Source: Bradyrhizobium archetypum (lineage in GTDB: Bacteria; Pseudomonadota; Alphaproteobacteria; Rhizobiales; Xanthobacteraceae). Taken from it: a DNA stretch of 64,000 bases. Numbering within the stretch: the first letter of the stretch is position 1; each line of letters starts with the position of its first letter. Position numbers and translations under genes: made by a program. The stretch is from the NCBI RefSeq assembly GCF_013114835.1, contig NZ_JAAVLW010000003.1:248001-312000 (forward strand), written 5' to 3'. Shown here piece by piece: positions 8,603-17,031 of the stretch. Below the pieces are notes generated by a model that saw nothing but the letters and a program-made list of their open reading frames with translations, had not been told where the DNA came from and searched no databases.

Positions 8603-10447
8603 ATGCCCGCCTACCGCTCCCGAACCACGACCCACGGCCGCAACATGGCGGGCGCCCGCGGCCTCTGGCGCGCCACCGGCATGAAGAACGAGGATTTCGG
8701 CAAGCCGATCATCGCCGTGGTCAATTCGTTCACCCAGTTCGTGCCCGGCCATGTGCACCTGAAGGATCTCGGCCAGCTTGTCGCGCGCGAAATCGAAAAG
8801 GCCGGCGGCGTCGCCAAGGAGTTCAACACCATCGCGGTCGATGACGGCATCGCGATGGGCCATGACGGCATGCTCTACAGCCTGCCGTCGCGCGAGATCA
8901 TCGCCGACAGCGTCGAATACATGGTCAACGCGCATTGCGCCGACGCCATGGTGTGCATCTCCAACTGCGACAAGATCACGCCCGGCATGCTGATGGCGGC
9001 GCTGCGGATCAACATCCCGACCGTATTCGTTTCGGGCGGCCCAATGGAATCCGGCAAGGTCAACCTCAAAGGCAAGATCCGCGCGGTTGACCTGATCGAC
9101 GCCATGGTCGCGGCGGCCGATACCAGCGTCAGTGACGCCGATGTGGAAGTGATCGAACGCTCGGCCTGTCCGACTTGCGGCTCATGCTCCGGCATGTTTA
9201 CCGCCAACTCCATGAACTGCCTGACCGAGGCGCTGGGGTTGGCGCTGCCGGGCAACGGCTCCATCCTGGCGACGCATGCGGATCGCAAGGGATTGTTCGT
9301 CGAGGCCGGGCACCTGATCGTTGACCTCGCCCGGCGCTATTACGAGCAGGATGACGAGACCGCGCTGCCGCGCACGATCGCCAACTTCAAGGCGTTCGAG
9401 AACGCCATGACGCTCGATATCGCGATGGGCGGCTCGACCAATACGGTGCTGCATCTTTTGGCCGCCGCCCATGAAGGCAAGGTGCCGTTCACGATGCAGG
9501 ATATCGATCGCTTGTCGCGGCGCGTGCCCGTTCTCTGCAAGGTGGCGCCGTCGGTGGCGGACGTGCATCTGGAGGATGTTCACCGCGCCGGCGGCATCAT
9601 GGCTATTCTCGGCGAACTCGACCGCGCGGGCCTGCTCAACCGTGGCCTGCCGATGGTTCACTCTAACACGCTGGAAGACGCGCTGAGCCGCTGGGATATC
9701 AAGCAGACCAAGAGCGAAAGTGTCAGAAAGTTCTTCACGGCTGCGCCGGGCAATGTGCCGACCCAGGTCGCCTTCAGCCAGGAGCGCCGGTTCGAAGAGC
9801 TCGACACCGACCGCACGGCCGGCTGCATCCGCGACGTGGCGCATGCCTTCTCCAAGGATGGCGGCCTAGCGGTGCTGTCGGGCAACCTCGCGCTCGACGG
9901 CTGCATCGTGAAGACCGCCGGTGTCGATGAGAGCATTCTGAAGTTCGAGGGTCCGGCGCGAATCTTCGAAAGCCAGGACGCCGCGGTCGAAGGCATTTTG
10001 GGCGGCAAGATCAAGGCCGGCGACGTCGTCGTGGTGCGCTATGAGGGCCCGCGCGGCGGTCCCGGCATGCAGGAGATGCTGTACCCGACCAGCTATCTGA
10101 AATCGAAGGGACTCGGAAAAGTCTGCGCGCTGATCACCGACGGCCGTTTCTCCGGTGGCTCCTCGGGCCTGTCGATCGGTCACATCTCGCCGGAAGCCGC
10201 CGAAGGCGGCCTGATCGGTCTCGTCGAGGACGGCGATCTCATCAAGATCGACATCCCCGCGCGCGCGATCAGCCTTGTGGTCGATGATGCCACGCTGGAA
10301 ACGCGCCGCGAAGCCATGCTGGCGCGCGGGGCGGACGCATGGAAACCGGCCAAGAAGCGCAGCCGGAATGTGACGACGGCGCTGAAGGCCTATGCCGCAC
10401 TGACCACCAGCGCCGCCCGCGGCGCGGTGCGTATCGTGCCGGAGTGA
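8603..10447 (+). CDS. ilvD: dihydroxy-acid dehydratase
   Basis: Converts 2,3-dihydroxy-isovalerate (or -methylvalerate) to the 2-keto acid in valine, leucine and isoleucine synthesis. At 614 residues it has normal length for IlvD. The iron-sulfur cysteines are seen in [15 protein letters not shown] and [18 protein letters not shown], and [19 protein letters not shown] sequence is present near the C-terminus ([17 protein letters not shown]). The ATG at 8603 follows AAGAAGG. Its stop is only 3 bases from the convergent modC stop, so the two genes must share or overlap their transcript ends. Confidence 0.97.
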   Translation: MPAYRSRTTTHGRNMAGARGLWRATGMKNEDFGKPIIAVVNSFTQFVPGHVHLKDLGQLVAREIEKAGGVAKEFNTIAVDDGIAMGHDGMLYSLPSREIIADSVEYMVNAHCADAMVCISNCDKITPGMLMAALRINIPTVFVSGGPMESGKVNLKGKIRAVDLIDAMVAAADTSVSDADVEVIERSACPTCGSCSGMFTANSMNCLTEALGLALPGNGSILATHADRKGLFVEAGHLIVDLARRYYEQDDETALPRTIANFKAFENAMTLDIAMGGSTNTVLHLLAAAHEGKVPFTMQDIDRLSRRVPVLCKVAPSVADVHLEDVHRAGGIMAILGELDRAGLLNRGLPMVHSNTLEDALSRWDIKQTKSESVRKFFTAAPGNVPTQVAFSQERRFEELDTDRTAGCIRDVAHAFSKDGGLAVLSGNLALDGCIVKTAGVDESILKFEGPARIFESQDAAVEGILGGKIKAGDVVVVRYEGPRGGPGMQEMLYPTSYLKSKGLGKVCALITDGRFSGGSSGLSIGHISPEAAEGGLIGLVEDGDLIKIDIPARAISLVVDDATLETRREAMLARGADAWKPAKKRSRNVTTALKAYAALTTSAARGAVRIVPE

Positions 10448-10450
10448 TCT

Positions 10451-11110
10451 CTACGTCAGCACCTTGACACCGCCGAGTGCAGTGACGCGGCCGCGCTTGA
10501 GCATCACGATCTGCGTTGCGAGCTGCCGCAGCTCGGCGGCATCGTGGCTGACATAGACCATGGGGATGCCTTCGTCGCGCAGCCGCACCAGATAAGGCAG
10601 GATCTCCTCCTTGCGGCTTTCGTCGAGCGAGCCCAGCGGCTCATCCATCAACAGCAGGCGCGGCCTTGACAACAATGCGCGGCCGAGCGCCACGCGCTGG
10701 CGCTCGCCGCCGGAGAGTTGGCCGGGACGGCGGTCGAGCAGATGGGCGATATCGAGCAGATCGGTGATGCGCGCGCGTTGCGCGGAATCCTCCGCGAGGC
10801 GGTTCATGCGCCGGCCGTAGTCGAGATTTTGCCGAACGTTGAAATGCGGAAACAGCCGCGCATCCTGAAACACGTAGCCGATCCGGCGCCGGTGCGGCGG
10901 CACATGGACGCCGTTCGACGTATCGTCCAGTGTCTCGTCGTCGAGCGCGATGATGCCGCGATCGGGCCGCAATAGTCCGGCGATCATGTTGATCAGCGAG
11001 GTCTTGCCGGCGCCGGACGCGCCGAACAGGCCAGTGACGCGGCCCTGGCTTTCGAATTTGGCTTCCAGCGAGAACTCGCCGAGCTGTTTGGTGACGTCGA
11101 CGCGCAGCAT
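10451..11110 (-). CDS. modC: molybdate ABC transporter ATP-binding protein, short form
   Basis: A 219-residue ABC ATPase with Walker A (GASGAGKTS), signature [15 protein letters not shown] and Walker B ([13 protein letters not shown]). It powers molybdate uptake through ModB. Typical ModC proteins are about 350 residues, with a C-terminal TOBE/Mop molybdate-binding domain; here the protein ends just after the ATPase core ([13 protein letters not shown]), so that domain is missing. The ATG at 11110 is 2 bases after the modB stop. The sequence is intact up to the stop, so this looks like a naturally short version and not an assembly error, but a degraded tail cannot be ruled out. Confidence 0.93.
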   Translation of the reverse strand: MLRVDVTKQLGEFSLEAKFESQGRVTGLFGASGAGKTSLINMIAGLLRPDRGIIALDDETLDDTSNGVHVPPHRRRIGYVFQDARLFPHFNVRQNLDYGRRMNRLAEDSAQRARITDLLDIAHLLDRRPGQLSGGERQRVALGRALLSRPRLLLMDEPLGSLDESRKEEILPYLVRLRDEGIPMVYVSHDAAELRQLATQIVMLKRGRVTALGGVKVLT

Positions 11111-11112
11111 GG

Positions 11113-11808
11113 TCAGTTTCCGTGCAGGCGCTTGGTGGCGCGCCGCGCGAACCATTCGGAGGCGATGAGCGCGCCCATCGCGATCACGATGGAAATCAGC
11201 ACCAATCGTCCCGCCGCGGCATCGCCATCGGGGGTCTGGATCAGCGAATAGATCGCCGACGAAATCGTCTGCGTCTCGCCGGGAATGTTGGACACGAAGG
11301 TGATGGTGGCGCCGAACTCGCCGATCGCCTTGGCGAAGCCGAGTACCATGCCGGCGAGCACGCCCGGCAGCGCCAGTGGCAGGGTGACTGTCGCGAACAC
11401 CTGCCAGGGTGCTGCGCCGAGCGTGCTGGAGGCCTGCTCGAGCCGGCGGTCGATCGCCTCGATCGACAGCCGGATCGGCCGCACCAGCAATGGAAACGAC
11501 ATGATGCCGCAGGCGAGCGCAGCACCCGTCCAGCGAAACGCGAACACGATGCCGAAATTGTCGGCAAGCCACGCCCCAACCAGCCCGCGCCGGCCGAAGC
11601 TCAGCAGCAACAGATAGCCGGTGGCGACCGGTGGCAGCACCAGCGGCAGATGAATGAGCGCATCGAGGACGGACTTGCCCCAGAAATTATAACGCGCCAG
11701 CAGCCAAGCCAGCGCGATACCGAACGGCGTCGCCACCAGTGTCGCAATGATGGCGACGCGCAGTGACAGCAGGATGGCCGTCCATTCGGCCGGCGAAATC
11801 TCGAACAT
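11113..11808 (-). CDS. modB: molybdate ABC transporter permease
   Basis: A 231-residue inner-membrane permease with about five to six hydrophobic helices. The EAA loop is visible as [27 protein letters not shown] sequence, the contact site for Mod[16 protein letters not shown] and [15 protein letters not shown] are characteristic of ModB and CysT-type permeases. The start ATG overlaps the modA stop by one base, so translation is coupled. Confidence 0.96.
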   Translation of the reverse strand: MFEISPAEWTAILLSLRVAIIATLVATPFGIALAWLLARYNFWGKSVLDALIHLPLVLPPVATGYLLLLSFGRRGLVGAWLADNFGIVFAFRWTGAALACGIMSFPLLVRPIRLSIEAIDRRLEQASSTLGAAPWQVFATVTLPLALPGVLAGMVLGFAKAIGEFGATITFVSNIPGETQTISSAIYSLIQTPDGDAAAGRLVLISIVIAMGALIASEWFARRATKRLHGN

Positions 11809-12593
11809 CAGGTTGAGGGACCGACGAGGAATTTGAAGCCGTATTTTTCAAAAATGGTCTTCGCCGTCATCGAGCGAAGGAAGGCGAGATAATTCGAGGC
11901 TTCCGGCCTCGCGGTCGTCGTCGCCGCGACGGGATAGATGATCGCCGGATGGGAATCGGCCGGAAACGTGCCGACGATTTTTACACCCGGCTCGGCCTTG
12001 GCGTCGGTCGAATAGACGATACCAAGTGCCGCTTCGCCGCGTGCCACCAGCGTCAGCGCGGCGCGAACGTCGACGGCCATCGCGAATTTCGGCTCGGCGG
12101 CCTGCCATGCCCCGAGCTTCTCCAACACTGCCTTGGCGTATTTGCCGACTGGCACGGCCCTGACGTCGCCGGTCGCGATCCTGCCGTCGCCGGCGAGTTT
12201 TGCAAGATCGAAGCCGGTGCCGATGCTGACGTTGTCAACCTTGGAATCCTTCGGCGCGACCAGCACGATGCTGTTGCCGAGCAGATTGACCCGGCTCGGC
12301 TCGTTGATGGTCTTCTTACCGATCGCGTAATCCATCCAGTCGGTATCGGCAGAGATGAATATGTCGGCCGGCGCGCCCTGTTCGATCTGCCGGGCCAATC
12401 CTGAACTCGGGCCATAGCTGACAGTGGTCTTGACGCCAGTCTTGGCGGTATAGGCGGCGTCGACTTCGTCGAGCGCATTCTTCATCGAAGCCGCCGCAAA
12501 CACGGTCATCGACCTGTCCTGCGCGGCGGCGGGAAGGGGAATGATTTCTAATGATAGGGCGAAGGCGAGAAAAAGGCCGGCAAGACGATTCAT
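11808..12593 (-). CDS. modA: periplasmic molybdate-binding protein
   Basis: A 261-residue solute-binding protein with an N-terminal signal peptide (hydrophobic core LAGLFLAFALSLEIIPL, cleavage near AAA-QD). The mature part shows the ModA pattern TVFAAASMKNALDE, SYGPSSGLARQIEQGAPADIFISAD and ARGEAALGIVYSTDA. The start at 12593 has GGAGCG at good spacing; an in-frame ATG 12 bases upstream is possible. It captures molybdate for nitrate reductase, nitrogenase and other molybdoenzymes. It is first in the modABC operon, behind the promoter at 12727-12755. Confidence 0.95.
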   Translation of the reverse strand: MNRLAGLFLAFALSLEIIPLPAAAQDRSMTVFAAASMKNALDEVDAAYTAKTGVKTTVSYGPSSGLARQIEQGAPADIFISADTDWMDYAIGKKTINEPSRVNLLGNSIVLVAPKDSKVDNVSIGTGFDLAKLAGDGRIATGDVRAVPVGKYAKAVLEKLGAWQAAEPKFAMAVDVRAALTLVARGEAALGIVYSTDAKAEPGVKIVGTFPADSHPAIIYPVAATTTARPEASNYLAFLRSMTAKTIFEKYGFKFLVGPST

Positions 12594-12705
12594 CGGGCGC
12601 TCCATGCATGCTTGCGAGCCGCGTTTGCCGCACGCAAAACAGGCGTTGGTTGGTCGAGGCGACCGTCGGAAGCGCCGTTCCGGTATTCCCTGAAGACTTA
12701 CGGTC

Positions 12706-12755
12706 GATCAGGATATCGCCAGCCTGATCATAGTCAGGATGAGGGTAGAGGTAAA
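12706..12755 (-). promoter_or_regulatory. modABC promoter with overlapping operator-like palindrome
   Basis: Reading leftwards, TTTACC (12755-12750) and TATGAT (12732-12727) are separated by 17 bases, a good sigma-70-type promoter, with start expected near 12720. GATCAGG (12729-12723) and CCTGATC (12712-12706) form a perfect inverted repeat with a 10-base spacer that overlaps the -10 box and start point, the position expected for a repressor. The arms do not match the AT-rich ModE box known from other bacteria. Confidence 0.5.
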
Positions 12756-12784
12756 GGCGGCTGCATCGGCCGCAAGATGCAGCG

Positions 12785-13309
12785 TCAATGATGATGGTGT
12801 CGCTTATGGGCGCCGCTACCGTAGCCCCGCAGCTCCGCGTACTTCGCCATCTGCGCCGGCGTTAAGATGCTTCCGGTCAACAAATGGTATTTCAGATGGG
12901 TTTCGCGCAGCATTCCCTGCGTGGCGGCGACGGCCGCCGTCGACGCCTTAAGGCTTTCCGGCGTGACAATGCGGCTGGCAAACTGCCTGTCGAGCTCGGC
13001 TTCTTGTTCGATCAGCTTCGCGCCCAGCGGCATTGCCTCGGTCTTCATGGCATCGAACAGGCGCTGCATGCTGGCGCGCTGATCGGCGGAGAGTTCGAGC
13101 TTGTCGGCGAGTTCGAGGACGTGTGACGGGCCAGGATATCCGTTCAGCTCGGCGGCGAGCGCCAGTCCCATGCCGCGGCCGGCGTTCAGGTCCGCAATCT
13201 GCTGATCAGAGAGCGCCTTGATCGAGCGCGTCTGCATTCCGGCATAGGGCGTTTGTGCGTGCACGCTGGTGACGAAAACGATCGATGCAATCAAGGGCCA
13301 AACCTTCAT
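12785..13309 (-). CDS. small periplasmic Spy/CpxP-like protein with His-rich tail
   Basis: A 174-residue exported protein: MKVWPLIASIVFVTSVHAQ is a clear signal peptide with cleavage after HAQ. The mature part is helical (LELADKLELSADQRASMQRLFDAM, EQEAELDRQFASR, LTPAQMAKYAELRGYG) and resembles the LTxxQ heavy-metal-resistance/Spy group of periplasmic chaperones or metal sensors. The C-terminus HKRHHHH is a likely metal-binding tail. CCGGAGA precedes the ATG. It lies directly upstream of modABC on the same strand, but modA has its own promoter. Assignment to the Spy group is by pattern only. Confidence 0.85.
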   Translation of the reverse strand: MKVWPLIASIVFVTSVHAQTPYAGMQTRSIKALSDQQIADLNAGRGMGLALAAELNGYPGPSHVLELADKLELSADQRASMQRLFDAMKTEAMPLGAKLIEQEAELDRQFASRIVTPESLKASTAAVAATQGMLRETHLKYHLLTGSILTPAQMAKYAELRGYGSGAHKRHHHH

Positions 13310-13352
13310 CGGTGTTCTCCGGCTGACTATTCGTTACGTCATCAATGCTTCA

Positions 13353-14300
13353 TCAATGCTTCGCGTCCGGCGCGTGCAGCACCGCCTTGCAGGCCGGCGG
13401 CAGCTCCGCCATTGTCATCGGCGGCTTCGGCTTGGGCGGCACTTTCGGCGGCTTCGGGTGCAGCACCGCATCGCTGAACCAGTAGGCAAGATCGCCGGTG
13501 CTGCAGCCTTCGCCTTCGTTCGGATCGGGCTGGCTCTCGCATTCGCCGGCGCCGGGTGGGCATCTGATGCGGATGTGGAAGTGGTAGTCGTGGCCGTACA
13601 TCGGCCGCACCTTGTGCAGCCAGTGGCGATCGCCCCTGGCTTCGCGGCACAGCGCCTTCTTGATCGCGGCGTTGACGAAGATGCGCTGTACGCTCGGCTC
13701 CAGCGCGGCGGCGCGGATTACAGCAAGATGCGTCGGCGTCCAGTTGTGCGGATCGATATCGAGCCGGTCCCCGCGCACCATCATCACAGCCGACATCTCC
13801 TCGCGCTCGTTGCGCGATAGCTGCCGGTTCGGCATCGGCGTCAGCCAGATGTCGGCGTCGAGCCCCACCTGATGGCTGGCATGCCCGGTGAACATCGGCC
13901 CGCCGCGCGGCTGCGACATGTCGCCGACCAGGATACCCGGCCAGCCCGCATCCCTGTGCGCCCTGGCGGCCAGCCGCTTGATCAGCGCGACCAGATCCGG
14001 ATGCCCCCAATAGCGATTGCGCGACAGCCGCATCACCTGCCAATTGTCACCGTTGATCGGCAGCCCTTCCGCGCCCGCGATGCAGCCATGGGCATAGAAC
14101 CCGAACACCCGCGTCGGCATCGCCGCCGGCAGCACCTTGCGGCCAAATAACTCCTTCGCGGCGATCTTGGGATCATCGGGATCGGCAATTGGCGGCAGCG
14201 GCTTCGGATTGACCGTGCCCTTGTCCTGCGCCCATGCATCCGCGGCATGGACGACGGCAATCAAGGTGATGATCAGGATCAGAAACGGGCGGGGGGTCAT
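13353..14300 (-). CDS. mepA: penicillin-insensitive murein endopeptidase
   Basis: A 315-residue periplasmic enzyme that cuts the D-Ala-meso-DAP crosslinks of peptidoglycan. The signal peptide is MTPRPFLILIITLIAVVHAADAWAQ. Zinc-binding and catalytic motifs of the LAS family are seen in GHASHQVGLDADIWLTP and YHFHIRIRCPPGAGEC, with several paired cysteines. The start at 14300 is chosen because the signal peptide begins there; an upstream GTG at 14324 is possible. The Pro/Lys-rich segment near the C-terminus (PKPPKVPPKPKPP) is a probable linker. The next gene upstream (12785-13309, on the same strand) is also periplasmic. Confidence 0.95.
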   Translation of the reverse strand: MTPRPFLILIITLIAVVHAADAWAQDKGTVNPKPLPPIADPDDPKIAAKELFGRKVLPAAMPTRVFGFYAHGCIAGAEGLPINGDNWQVMRLSRNRYWGHPDLVALIKRLAARAHRDAGWPGILVGDMSQPRGGPMFTGHASHQVGLDADIWLTPMPNRQLSRNEREEMSAVMMVRGDRLDIDPHNWTPTHLAVIRAAALEPSVQRIFVNAAIKKALCREARGDRHWLHKVRPMYGHDYHFHIRIRCPPGAGECESQPDPNEGEGCSTGDLAYWFSDAVLHPKPPKVPPKPKPPMTMAELPPACKAVLHAPDAKH

Positions 14301-14398
14301 CGGATCAGAGAGTTCAGGGATCACTCAGTTCGCGCAAACGTAGCATGAAATCGGCGACAGACGACAGGCGCCATGAGCGCAATTGCTAACGCGGGCCC

Positions 14399-15400
14399 TC
14401 ACTGCAGCTCGATATTGGCGGATTTGATCACCGCGGCCCACCGGTCGATTTCCTCGCGCATGTAGGTGGATGTCTTGTCGACCGGGCCACCGAAAATTCC
14501 GGCGGATAGTTTCTTGAGCTGATCCCGCACCGCAGGCTGACGCAGTGCCTCGTTCACATCGGCATTGATCTTGTCGACGATGTGTTTCGGAGTTTTCGGC
14601 GGCGCGACGATGCCGTACCAGGCGACCGCTTCGAAACCCGGCAGCGTTTCCGATATCGTCGGTACGTTCGGCAGCGCCGGAAGCCGTTCGGAGGAGGCCA
14701 CGGCGAGCAGTTTCAACTTGCCGGCCTGAACAAGTTCGAGCGAGACGCCGAGATTGTCGAACATGACGTCGACGTCGCCGGCGACCAGCCCCTGCAGCGC
14801 GGGCGCCGAGCCACGATAGGGAATATGCCGCAGCTTCACCTTCGCCATCGATTGGAATAGCTCCGACGTCAGATGTGAGGTCGTTCCATTGCCCTGCGTG
14901 GCGCAGATGGTTTTGTCGGAGTTATGCTTCAGGTATTCGATCAACTCGGGCACGCTCGATGCTTTGATATTGTTCGGATTGACGATCAGCGCGTTGGGTA
15001 CCTGGGCCATCACGATAACAGGCTCGAACTTCGTCGGATCGAAGCCGAGCCGCGGATACAGATTGTGATTGATCACGAGCGGCGGCGGAGGCGACGAGAG
15101 CAGAGTGTATCCGTCAGGTGCCGAATGAAAGACCTGTTCGGCGCCGATGTTTCCCGCGGCGCCGGTGCGGTTTTCGATCACCACCGGCTGGCCCCATTTA
15201 CGGGACAGCCAGTCCCCGACAATCCGTGGAATGGCATCGGCCGTTCCTCCGGCGGGGAAGGGAACAACGATCTTCACGGGGCGATCCGGATAGTCGGCGG
15301 CCGATCCGTGCGTGGGAAAATGCGCGGATAAGACCAAAACCAGCGGCAGCAACGCCAGCTTACGGCAGGCGGCAAGCAAAGCTAGCATGGAGCCGTGCAT
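14399..15400 (-). CDS. Bug-family (TctC-like) periplasmic solute-binding protein
   Basis: A 333-residue exported binding protein. The signal peptide starts at MHGSMLALLAACRKL, and the mature region opens with ADYPDRPVKIVVPFPAGGTADAI-type sequence typical of the Bug/tripartite tricarboxylate transporter receptors. NRTGAAGNIGAE and YRGSAPALQGLVAGDVDVMFD are further family markers. GGGAGGAG lies just before the ATG at 15400, which decides the start over an upstream GTG/ATG. Partner TctA/TctB membrane genes are absent here, so it is an orphan receptor. It is divergent from an aromatic-ring monooxygenase, which suggests an aromatic or carboxylic acid ligand, but this is inference. Confidence 0.93.
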   Translation of the reverse strand: MHGSMLALLAACRKLALLPLVLVLSAHFPTHGSAADYPDRPVKIVVPFPAGGTADAIPRIVGDWLSRKWGQPVVIENRTGAAGNIGAEQVFHSAPDGYTLLSSPPPPLVINHNLYPRLGFDPTKFEPVIVMAQVPNALIVNPNNIKASSVPELIEYLKHNSDKTICATQGNGTTSHLTSELFQSMAKVKLRHIPYRGSAPALQGLVAGDVDVMFDNLGVSLELVQAGKLKLLAVASSERLPALPNVPTISETLPGFEAVAWYGIVAPPKTPKHIVDKINADVNEALRQPAVRDQLKKLSAGIFGGPVDKTSTYMREEIDRWAAVIKSANIELQ

Positions 15401-15519
15401 TGAAACTCCTCCCGCCGTCGGTCTCCGTCCGGTCTGCGCGATCGGCGCCGGCACTTGGTGTTTGCAGCAAGGGAGGATAGCTTGAAACAGGGAAGCTTCC
15501 GAAGCATTTTTCGCGTGGG

Positions 15520-16707
15520 ATGATGACGCGGCCGCAGCTCACTGTTGTGATCGTTGGAGGCGGAATCGGCGGATTGTTCGCCGCAAACGCGCTTGTAGCC
15601 CACGGCTTCAATGTCTCCGTCCATGAACAGGCGCCCGCGCTGGGCGAGGTTGGCGCAGGGGTATTTCTGACGCCAAACAGCGTGCGGCAGTTGCAGCGGG
15701 CGGGCCTCGGAGATCAGGTGGAAAGATGGGGCGCCAGGGTGGGCACCGCCTCTCACTATTTCCGCCACGATGGCGCGCCGATCGCCCCGGTGCAGGTGAC
15801 GGACTCGTCGGGCTGGAACGCGACGTTCGGCATGCATCGCGCGGATCTGATCGAGATTTTGGCCGGCGCATTGCCCGCCGCCATTATCCACACCGGCCAT
15901 CGCGCCACAGGCTTCGCGCAGGCCGATGAAATTGCGCGCGTGACGTTCGCCGACGGCACCGTCGCCGAAGGCGACGTCGTCATTGCCGCGGATGGCATCC
16001 ATTCGGAGCTCCGCCGATTTGCGGCGCCGCCGTCTCGTCCCGTCTTCCACGGCTCGGTCGCCTATCGCGGCGTGCTGCCGCATCGGCGCATTCCGCATTG
16101 GCCGACCGATCGCTGGCAGATGTGGCTGGGTAAGGGAAAGCATTTCCTCAGCTTTCCGGTGCGTTCGGGCCAGCTCATCAACTATGTCGGCTTCGTGCCG
16201 GCCGATGCGGAAATGAAGGAATCCTGGTCCGCGCCTGGAGATCCCGACGTGCTTCGCCACGAATTCGAGGGCTGGGACCCGCGCATCGGCGCGTTGTTGA
16301 GCGAGGTGGACAAGACGTTTCGATGGGCGCTGTACGATCGCGAGCCGCTGCCGACCTGGACGCGCGGCGGATTGACACTGCTCGGCGATGCCGCGCATCC
16401 GATGTTGCCGCATCTCGGCCAGGGCGCCAATCAGTCGATCGAGGACGGCATGGCGCTGGCGACGATTCTGGGGCGGGCGTCACGCGGCAATGTACCGGCC
16501 GCGCTGCTGGCCTATGAGCGGTTGCGGCGCGAGCGGGTGGCGGCGGTTCAGCGCGGCGCGCGAGAAAATGGATTGCGCTACGATTCCTCCTACGCCGATC
16601 TCGGCATTCGCGATGCCGAGATATCGGCCCATGCGGCGTTCCGCAGGCGGCTTTATGATCACGACGTTGTACCGGAAGCGCAAGCCGTGGCGGCTTCGCT
16701 GTCTTGA
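15520..16707 (+). CDS. FAD-dependent aromatic-ring monooxygenase (salicylate hydroxylase-like)
   Basis: A 395-residue group A flavoprotein monooxygenase. The Rossmann motif VVIVGGGIGGLFAANAL binds ADP of FAD (residues 9-25), DG-type sequence appears in VIAADGIHSELRRF, and GD motif LTLLGDAAHPMLPHLGQGANQ binds the flavin ribityl. It probably hydroxylates a phenolic acid such as salicylate or 3-hydroxybenzoate using NAD(P)H and oxygen. Two ATG codons in tandem open the gene at 15520. It is divergent from the Bug-type receptor with a 119-base shared promoter region. Confidence 0.92.
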   Translation: MMTRPQLTVVIVGGGIGGLFAANALVAHGFNVSVHEQAPALGEVGAGVFLTPNSVRQLQRAGLGDQVERWGARVGTASHYFRHDGAPIAPVQVTDSSGWNATFGMHRADLIEILAGALPAAIIHTGHRATGFAQADEIARVTFADGTVAEGDVVIAADGIHSELRRFAAPPSRPVFHGSVAYRGVLPHRRIPHWPTDRWQMWLGKGKHFLSFPVRSGQLINYVGFVPADAEMKESWSAPGDPDVLRHEFEGWDPRIGALLSEVDKTFRWALYDREPLPTWTRGGLTLLGDAAHPMLPHLGQGANQSIEDGMALATILGRASRGNVPAALLAYERLRRERVAAVQRGARENGLRYDSSYADLGIRDAEISAHAAFRRRLYDHDVVPEAQAVAASLS

Positions 16708-16856
16708 ACGGGCGTTGTGTCGGCGATTACCTTAACGGTGCGATAACCCTGCCGATCATTGACCGATAGCAATGCGCACGCGCGGCGGTTCGCGCATTCC
16801 TTGTGCAGACACGGCGCGCGTCGCAACGCGTTATGCAGCCGCGGCGATTTTTTCAC
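16659..16856 (-). CDS. candidate small Cys-containing protein (unrecognised)
   Basis: A 65-codon frame from GTG at 16856 contains CLHKECANRRACALL and VNDRQGYRTVKVIA, which read like genuine protein with clustered cysteines and basic residues. The last 49 bases overlap the 3' end of the monooxygenase gene on the other strand. There is no good Shine-Dalgarno and no ATG, so the start is unsure; the frame also stays open further upstream. This is a candidate only: it fills most of a 324-base gap that otherwise holds two hairpins. Confidence 0.35.
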   Translation of the reverse strand: MKKSPRLHNALRRAPCLHKECANRRACALLSVNDRQGYRTVKVIADTTPVQDSEAATACASGTTS

Positions 16857-16892
16857 ATGAATTTGCGATTTGGGCCGGTCGCCTCGAACAAC

Positions 16893-16920
16893 AATGCACG
16901 CGCAGCGTGCATTTGTTTTT
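16893..16920 (+). terminator. rho-independent terminator-like hairpin
   Basis: AATGCACGC-GCA-GCGTGCATT is a perfect 9-bp stem with a 3-base loop (16893-16913), followed on the plus strand by TGTTTTT. It is 186 bases after the monooxygenase stop and 119 bases before the GGDEF-EAL gene. It could end the monooxygenase message, or end an unannotated small RNA starting in the gap. Confidence 0.6.
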
Positions 16921-16977
16921 CCAGCAGAAAACGGAGGATAACGCGATAGGCCAGTTTCAACGATAAGAGAAAGCATT

Positions 16978-16999
16978 TTTTCAGATACTTGTCTGAAAA
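16978..16999. promoter_or_regulatory. palindrome just upstream of the GGDEF-EAL gene
   Basis: TTTTCAGA-tacttg-TCTGAAAA is a perfect 8-bp inverted repeat with a 6-base spacer, 32 bases before the ATG at 17032. The AT-rich, symmetric form and the position suggest an operator. Confidence 0.45.
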
Positions 17000-17031
17000 C
17001 TTTGCACGCAGAGTGCGAGTAGAGCGGAGCT

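Noticed and set aside
15436..15480. Sigma-54 promoter (GGCAC ... TTTGC) in the Bug/monooxygenase intergenic region
   Set aside because: The distance between GG and GC is two bases too long for a -24/-12 promoter.
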